DNA of 34,220 bases from a virus, in the IMG/VR virus record IMGVR_UViG_3300025889_000464, positions 1 through 34,220 of that record; one strand, written 5' to 3'. A program made the translations under genes and the position numbers. Below the pieces are notes generated by a model. The model ran no database searches, was not told the DNA's origin, and worked only from the letters and a program-made list of their open reading frames with translations. Positions 29,319 to 34,220 of this stretch are shown one piece after another. The stretch's first letter is position 1. Every line of letters starts with the position of its first letter.

Positions 29319-29678
29319 ATGCCTGCTGCTACTCCCACCAGGGCAATCGACCGCCTCCGCAAGGCCGCCAACCTAGAGCCCACCAAAAAGAGCGTGGAGC
29401 TATCCGACGGCACCACGTTCGAGATGTGGGTCAGCCCACTGACCATGGCCGAGCGCGAACGCGCCCAAAAGCAGGCCAAGTCGGACGACGCCAACGCCTT
29501 CGCCCTCCAACTCCTGATCTCCAAAGCCCTCGACGAAAACGGCACCAAGCTCTTCGCGCCCGGCGAAATCGACATCCTCAAAAACGAAGTCAAAGACAAG
29601 GACCTCCAAACCCTAATGCTGGCCATCCTCACCGACGACTCCGAGTTAGATACTGATATGAAAAGTCCTACAAAGTGA
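29319..29678 (+). CDS. Tail assembly chaperone, G part
   Basis: 119 residues: KSVELSDGTTFEMWVSPLTM, then AERERAQKQAKSDDANAFAL and KDKDLQTLMLAILTDDSELD. The pattern and place between tail tube and tape measure fit the short tail assembly chaperone (lambda gpG type), which keeps the tape measure soluble. The frame stops at TGA 29676-29678, but a second frame carries on a typical T domain (next entry), so a longer G-T product by +1 frameshifting is likely. Confidence 0.78.
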   Translation: MPAATPTRAIDRLRKAANLEPTKKSVELSDGTTFEMWVSPLTMAERERAQKQAKSDDANAFALQLLISKALDENGTKLFAPGEIDILKNEVKDKDLQTLMLAILTDDSELDTDMKSPTK

Positions 29679-29853
29679 ATTAAAAAAAGATAATTGGTTA
29701 CTACTATCTTTGGGTGTAGCTAAAGAACTTGGGTACACTTTGACCCGCTTGTGGGCCGAAGTAACACCTCAAGAGTTGTTATTGTGGTCGGCCTATTTTG
29801 CCTACTTAAACGATGAACAAGACAAGGCTGTACAAAAAGCTAGACGCCGTTAA
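29662..29853 (+). CDS. Tail assembly chaperone, T extension (+1 frame)
   Basis: Open only in the +1 frame after the stop at 29659-29661: VLQSELKKDNWLLLSLGVAK, then LTRLWAEVTPQELLLWSAYF and a basic end. This is the usual T domain of chaperone fusions. No ATG or GTG precedes it. At ATG AAA AGT (29658-29666) a lysine tRNA could move one base along AAAA and go on with GTC, giving MK-VLQSE. From here the DNA turns AT-rich. The last 14 bases overlap the antisense endonuclease gene. Confidence 0.66.
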   Translation, partial: KVLQSELKKDNWLLLSLGVAKELGYTLTRLWAEVTPQELLLWSAYFAYLNDEQDKAVQKARRR

Positions 29854-30439
29854 AAGCTCTAGCTACACTCCACCCTCTCCGTAAACGCGTGTTCAGCGTG
29901 TTGCGATTTATACCCAGTTCTTCCGCCCAGGCGGCTAGAGGCTGGGTTTTTCCCTCGTGTGTCAACAGCCTATTTGTTGTCTTATTTCTAGCTTGTACGT
30001 TCAGCGAAGCCCACTCGCAGTTACGTGGATCGTACGGTCCATCATTGTCTATTCGATTCAGCGATTTATCGTCTGGACGGTCCCCCATATCCGCGTAAAA
30101 ATTTTCAAACTGGTACCACCTCGTACATACCGTTATACCTCTACCCCCGTACCGCGCAAACGACTTATTTTTGGGGTTTCGGCAGCGGTCAAGCATCATC
30201 GACCACAACCGGTAAATAGCGGTTTTGGACTTTTGATGCGTTTTGTTTGCCCCCGGCACACTTTCCCGCCAAATACACCCGCAACTGCAGGTCAAACCTC
30301 GCGTCAAACTGCTTCGATAGATGCCTTTTACGGCGCTACCGCAACTGCACCGACACCACCAGTAACTCGGGCGTTGCTCGCACGGGCCAATTACGGTGAG
30401 ACGTCCAAATGTCTTCCCAGTAAGGGGTATGCTTTTCAT
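29840..30439 (-). CDS. HNH homing endonuclease, antisense in the tail operon
   Basis: 199 residues. The N-terminus (FGRLTVIGPC, C29, C31, C33 and C51, C53, C55) is a zinc-binding start common in phage endonucleases. Residues about 75-150 are the HNH part (IYRLWSMMLDRCRNP, RYGGRGITVCTRW, SLNRIDNDGPYDPRNCEW). The end (PLAAWAEELGINRNTLNTRL) is a DNA-binding helix-turn-helix. It lies opposite to all neighbours, between chaperone and tape measure, and only its last 14 bases overlap the T part. A selfish element inserted into the intergenic space. Confidence 0.87.
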   Translation of the reverse strand: MKSIPLTGKTFGRLTVIGPCEQRPSYWWCRCSCGSAVKGIYRSSLTRGLTCSCGCIWRESVPGANKTHQKSKTAIYRLWSMMLDRCRNPKNKSFARYGGRGITVCTRWYQFENFYADMGDRPDDKSLNRIDNDGPYDPRNCEWASLNVQARNKTTNRLLTHEGKTQPLAAWAEELGINRNTLNTRLRRGWSVARAFNGV

Positions 30440-30508
30440 GTTGGCTCAGGACGTGTGAGTTGACCACGCTCCGGGGGCGGCAACCCGCTGGAGCAACCTA
30501 ATCCTACC

Positions 30509-30543
30509 AAAAAACGCCGCCGCTAACCCCGACGGCTTTTTTA
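30509..30543. terminator. Bidirectional terminator between endonuclease and tape measure
   Basis: GCCGCC / GACGGC around CTAACCCC-type loop, with TTTTTT on the right side and a run of A (T on the minus strand) on the left. On the minus strand the stem GCCGTC / GGCGGC pairs fully with one G-U. Facing right it would stop read-through from the chaperone into the tape measure, so that gene needs its own promoter in 30544-30578 or antitermination. Confidence 0.6.
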
Positions 30544-30578
30544 CGGCGTAGACTGGCGTAATAGGTAGTAAACCCGCA

Positions 30579-33500
30579 GTGGCCGCTTCGTACCCCGCCC
30601 TAATCGAACTGCGCGTCAACGGCATTACGCAGGTCACGCGGGTACTTGACACTATTCAAAAACTAGACGCAGCTTTAGTAAGTATAAAAAATACGCCGAT
30701 TGCTATCGACGCAGGAAATGCAACAGACGGCATACGGGTACTCAAAAAAGAGTACATGGGTTTTGTCGGTGGTTTATCGCAAGGTAAGACCCAGTTAGCT
30801 AGCACCACCGCAGGAATAAACCAACAAGCTGCCGCCATGCGTCTGTTGGCAGCCAATGCAAAAATAGGAGGGCAAGCGTTTAATCTACTAGTTCAAGGAG
30901 CAGAGCAGGCACGTCAAAAAGTTTCTTTAACCGCAGGGTTAGCGGAAATAGCTGCTGTAGCTAGTCAAGTAAAGGTAGGTAGAACTGCTCCTACGCAAAG
31001 TTATAAGGGAGTACAAGAGTTACTCCGCATGGAAACAAGTATAGCTAAAAATACGGCATCTTTAGACTTATTTCAGCAAGAACTACGCCAAACATTATCG
31101 TTTGTAGATATAGGCAGCAAAGATTTTCGTGAACTTAGCCAAGCTATAGACAGAGTAGGTCTGGCTTTAGACGTAGCTTCAAATAAAGCCCGAAAATTTG
31201 GACCGGCCTTACCTCCTGGTTTTACAGAGGCCGGGGCTACAAAGTCTAAAACTACCCGGCGCGGCAATTCTAACGTAGGCGGAGCAATCAGTAGCGCCCT
31301 TATCGGCGGCGGCTTTCCGTTGCTGTTCGGACAAGGAGCAGGTGCCGCTGCCGGCGGCGCGTTGGGCGGCTTAGCCGGCGGCTTACTGGGGGGAGGTTTT
31401 GGCTTCGCACTTTCGATTGTAGGTACAGCATTAGGTGACGTTATAACAAAATCGGAAGAATTTAATCGCTCTTTAGCCGCACTAAACAGTGGTTTAAGTG
31501 CCGCCGGAGATAGTTCTCTTACTACTGCAAGCGACGTAAGTAAACTTGCTTCAAATTTAAGTGTAACCAAAGAAGAAGCTATAGAACTTTTGAGTACGTT
31601 TAAGCAGTTTAGCAACGGAGATACGAGAGAAGCTCTAGCTGGTCTGTTTGCTCCTGTTGGTGGGGCCGGAACTTTTGAAGCTATAGCAAAAGCCGGTCTG
31701 GACGAAAAAAGTGCGCTAACGTCTATATTTTCTTTACGCAAAAAAATTGGAAACGAAGCAGCTACCCAGTTAGCTTTGCAGTTAAGAGGTGTAGGCGTGG
31801 GCGCTACGCAAGCCGCCTTACTAGACATTATATTAAAACGCAGCATACAAATAAGTGTAGCTCAAACAAGTCAAGTTCAATTTACAGATACTCTATTGAG
31901 TATATGGGAAAATATAGTTGCCGGTGTCAGTACGGCTCTGAGTTTAGCAATACGTTTTATTGCTAAACTACAGGAAGGTACTTTAATTAAACTTCCTTTC
32001 CTCGATCAAATAGCCGGTGTTTTAGGGGGAGTAACTGCCAGAACAGACAAACAGATAGCAGAGCAGCGCGGACAAAACCGCGACAAAGAACTTAAAGCAG
32101 ACATAGCTGCAGTACGTAAGGCGTTAGCGGAAGAAACAAAAATATCCGCCGTAGAGGATAAATTACGTACAGAAGAAAAAACGAAAAACAACAATGCCCT
32201 GTTTAACGAACAAGCGAGGCAGGCAGAGCAGCTGGCGCGTAATCAGATCGCGCTCGACAATGCTATTTTCCGCAACAAAATGGCCCTAGCGGATGAAGAG
32301 TTTGCTGCCCGCCAACGCATAGCTGAATTACAAGGACGTCTAGCGGAAGCAGGTGCCTTTGGGGCACAGCGCGAGGTGCTCGCCCTCATAAACGCAACAA
32401 GCAGCAGCCAGAGCGAGTATTTCGCGCAAGCACGCCAACTGTCTAGTGCTATTGCGCAGGCAACCCAAGAACTCAAATCCGCCAACGCCATGGTCGGCGC
32501 CCAACAAGCAGGCGTCGTACAAACTGGCGCGGGCGGTATGTCACAAGGCCGCTACATACAGGGCGGTATAGGCCCGCGTGGCGCAAATCAGTACGGTCCC
32601 CACTTCGACATCAAACGATCCGACGGCGGTTACTACTCGCGCACAGCTTTAGACAAATACGTGCAAGTAAACGGCCGGCCTCTTTCAAGCGGTGTAACAG
32701 TGCCCGGCGGAGAGTACGGCGCACCGCGCAGTTACGGACCACACGCCGGCAGGGATTACGCCTTTAGCGGTAAAGCTGCCATGACCCTAACAGGAGGGGC
32801 GAAGTTCATTAGCAGTAAGGCGAGCTCGTACGGAGACGCGACCGCTTTCATGACCCCAGACGGAAAAGTCTACAAAGTAATCCACGGCAAATTTGAAGGC
32901 ACGACCCAAGCACCTCCGCCACAGCAAATACCGCAAAGTCTCGCCAAAGGTCAGTCTCAGGTAATAGGAGCCACTGGTGACGTTGCCGTCGCGCAGGCCA
33001 ATGAAGCAGCACAGATACAGCGCAAAACAAAATTACTAGCTTTACTGCAGCAAGAACGTGACCTGAAAATTCAAATTGCCGTCGCACAAGGCACAGAATT
33101 TCTGCGCAACGCGCAAGAGCAGACACTACAAATTGAACGTGAAATAGAAAAACGCAAAATCCGTAACCGCCTGGCGCTAGAAGGAGTGGCCCCTGAGATC
33201 ATCGAGGGTGAACTCCGGGTGTACGACATTACAAAACAGAAAGAAGAAAAGTTAAAGGAACTAACTACAGCCTTATCTCTTTTAACAAAAACTCAACAGT
33301 ATGCTACTGAAGCTACACTTCAATCCGCTTTAGCGGATCTCGACAAAAAACAGACCACAGGTTCTTTAACGCTTGCCGAACAGACACTACAGAGTGAACT
33401 GCAGCAGCGGTTGACACTCCTACAGCAAATAAAAACCCTAGAAGGTGGAACACCCGCCGTCGTGGAAGGCATTCGTGGCGCAGCTGCCGCCCAGGTACAA

Positions 33501-34220
33501 ACGACACCTGAACTTCTAGAGGCTGAAGCCGGCAAAGCAAAACTAGCGCTAGAAGCACTCGTCGAGCCAGCCAACATGATCACCAGCGCCGCCGCTGGCA
33601 TTGGCGATGCGTTTGCCACATCATTCAAGGGTGTCATTGATGGCAGCATGACTGCCAAACAAGCCTTAGGCAGTTTCTTCAAGTCGGTTGCGGATATGTT
33701 CCTTGACATGGCGGCACAGATGATCGCCGCATGGATCAAGATGGCCATCCTAAATACCGTCATCAAGATATTTGGCGGCGGTTTCAGTGGCGGCTTTGGT
33801 GGTAACAACAGCTTTAGCAGTTTTGATGCAGGCGGTGCTCAGGCATTTTCGGCACCAGCGTTATCAACTGGCGCCGGATTCGGTGCCGGAGGCGCGACAA
33901 ACTTTTCCGGTGCACTCGGCAATGTCGCCTTTAACCCGGCCGCATTTGCCGAAGGTGGCTTCGTCACCGGCCCAACCAGCGCTGTTATTGGCGAGGGTGG
34001 CGAATCGGAATATGTCATTCCCGCCAGCAAAATGCAATCAGCCATGGCCCGCTACAGCCGTGGTGCTCGTGGTGAAAGCGTCATTGCCGGCAGTGGTGGC
34101 AACAGTGAAGGCGGCACTGCTACAGCCGCTGCTGGGCCTATGGTGGTAGATGTCCGCTACAACGTCGAACGCATCAATGAAGTGGAATACGTTACCGCCT
34201 CGCAGTTCCAAGCTGGAATG
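30579..34220 (+). CDS. Tail tape measure protein (partial, runs off the right edge)
   Basis: At least 1214 residues, open to the window end, starting at GTG 30579. It sets tail length and helps DNA entry. Residues about 235-285 are a long Gly/Ala/Leu-rich hydrophobic stretch, a second lies near 445-465, and a third near 1040-1060 (MAAQMIAAWIKMAILNTVIK). Long coiled-coil parts follow (about 490-600 and 800-1000). Residues about 650-780 resemble an M23-type peptidase (YGPHFDIKR, GPHAGRDYAF, VYKVIHGKF). Near the end AEGGFVTGPTSAVIGEGG and SEYVIPASKM are classic tape measure text. The first half is AT-rich, the second GC-rich, so it is a mosaic. Confidence 0.9.
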   Translation, partial: MAASYPALIELRVNGITQVTRVLDTIQKLDAALVSIKNTPIAIDAGNATDGIRVLKKEYMGFVGGLSQGKTQLASTTAGINQQAAAMRLLAANAKIGGQAFNLLVQGAEQARQKVSLTAGLAEIAAVASQVKVGRTAPTQSYKGVQELLRMETSIAKNTASLDLFQQELRQTLSFVDIGSKDFRELSQAIDRVGLALDVASNKARKFGPALPPGFTEAGATKSKTTRRGNSNVGGAISSALIGGGFPLLFGQGAGAAAGGALGGLAGGLLGGGFGFALSIVGTALGDVITKSEEFNRSLAALNSGLSAAGDSSLTTASDVSKLASNLSVTKEEAIELLSTFKQFSNGDTREALAGLFAPVGGAGTFEAIAKAGLDEKSALTSIFSLRKKIGNEAATQLALQLRGVGVGATQAALLDIILKRSIQISVAQTSQVQFTDTLLSIWENIVAGVSTALSLAIRFIAKLQEGTLIKLPFLDQIAGVLGGVTARTDKQIAEQRGQNRDKELKADIAAVRKALAEETKISAVEDKLRTEEKTKNNNALFNEQARQAEQLARNQIALDNAIFRNKMALADEEFAARQRIAELQGRLAEAGAFGAQREVLALINATSSSQSEYFAQARQLSSAIAQATQELKSANAMVGAQQAGVVQTGAGGMSQGRYIQGGIGPRGANQYGPHFDIKRSDGGYYSRTALDKYVQVNGRPLSSGVTVPGGEYGAPRSYGPHAGRDYAFSGKAAMTLTGGAKFISSKASSYGDATAFMTPDGKVYKVIHGKFEGTTQAPPPQQIPQSLAKGQSQVIGATGDVAVAQANEAAQIQRKTKLLALLQQERDLKIQIAVAQGTEFLRNAQEQTLQIEREIEKRKIRNRLALEGVAPEIIEGELRVYDITKQKEEKLKELTTALSLLTKTQQYATEATLQSALADLDKKQTTGSLTLAEQTLQSELQQRLTLLQQIKTLEGGTPAVVEGIRGAAAAQVQTTPELLEAEAGKAKLALEALVEPANMITSAAAGIGDAFATSFKGVIDGSMTAKQALGSFFKSVADMFLDMAAQMIAAWIKMAILNTVIKIFGGGFSGGFGGNNSFSSFDAGGAQAFSAPALSTGAGFGAGGATNFSGALGNVAFNPAAFAEGGFVTGPTSAVIGEGGESEYVIPASKMQSAMARYSRGARGESVIAGSGGNSEGGTATAAAGPMVVDVRYNVERINEVEYVTASQFQAGM

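Noticed and set aside
31073-31846. Long leftward frame of 257 codons inside the tape measure
   Set aside because: It is the mirror of the tape measure reading frame; composition (Ala, Pro, Ser-rich) is that of antisense sequence, and the rightward frame has clear tape measure motifs.
1-34220. Frequent CTGGAGC heptamer as a Chi-like or packaging signal
   Set aside because: It is common on both strands but mostly inside genes as Leu-Glu or in Shine-Dalgarno-like positions; without a count against a codon-matched background it cannot be called a signal.
1-34220. Integrase, excisionase or CI-type repressor
   Set aside because: None of the frames on either strand shows tyrosine or serine recombinase motifs or a typical repressor; absence holds only for this window.

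Overview
The window looks like most of a double-stranded DNA tailed phage genome (siphovirus-like), or a metagenomic/prophage copy of one, from a picocyanobacterial host (Synechococcus/Cyanobium type). The host call is an inference. It rests on families I know mainly from cyanophages: small proteins starting MTDLSP and ending in a PKPPSLKE-type tail, the small head-region proteins at 21478-22568, and Cys-rich CPxGWYxxxSYC repeats. I see no integrase, repressor, ribosomal RNA, convincing tRNA or CRISPR array. Both ends cut genes: the left edge holds the last codons of one gene, and the tape measure gene runs off the right edge. The remaining tail genes are therefore probably outside the window.

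Layout. (1) 1-1492, rightward: end of an unknown gene, a two-domain lysin (GH24 lysozyme plus C39-like peptidase) and a small protein. (2) 1454-13935, leftward: a tightly overlapped early/replication arm with a ribbon-helix-helix protein, family A DNA polymerase, DUF3310, an SNase-type nuclease, a chain of small mosaic proteins joined by a repeated start/stop seam, an NrdR-like zinc-ribbon protein, an AT-rich orphan gene and a primase-polymerase/helicase. (3) 14080-17072, rightward: a possible ssDNA-binding protein, an HNH-AP2 endonuclease, a PD-(D/E)XK nuclease, a secreted repeat peptide and a probable small terminase. (4) 17171-19980: a mixed-strand accessory region with a WYL_2-like protein, two unknown leftward genes, an ArdA-like antirestriction candidate, a small membrane protein, and a 350-base non-coding stretch with repeats and two Fur-box-like sites. 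(5) 20214-34220, rightward late operon: large terminase, small head proteins, DUF4055 portal, scaffold, major capsid, connector/neck genes, tail terminator, tail tube, tail-assembly chaperone with a probable +1 frameshift, an antisense homing endonuclease and the tape measure.

How it works together. The leftward arm would copy DNA (primase-helicase, polymerase, nucleases, possible SSB) and regulate (several small HTH, RHH and zinc-ribbon proteins). The rightward arm packages DNA and builds head and tail; the lysin ends the cycle. Intrinsic terminators are placed at operon ends, and two of them face right inside the leftward arm, apparently limiting antisense read-through. A motif close to CTAnTGTTACACA recurs in front of rightward genes.

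The most notable points are: a Cys4 module with identical spacing fused to two different DNA-binding domains; the seam-linked mosaic gene chain; the secreted repeat peptide; two +1 frame changes in structural genes; the repeat/Fur-box region near 17.5-17.8 kb; and AT-rich insertions (10549-11352, 14924-15414, 29.65-32.2 kb) in an otherwise GC-rich genome.
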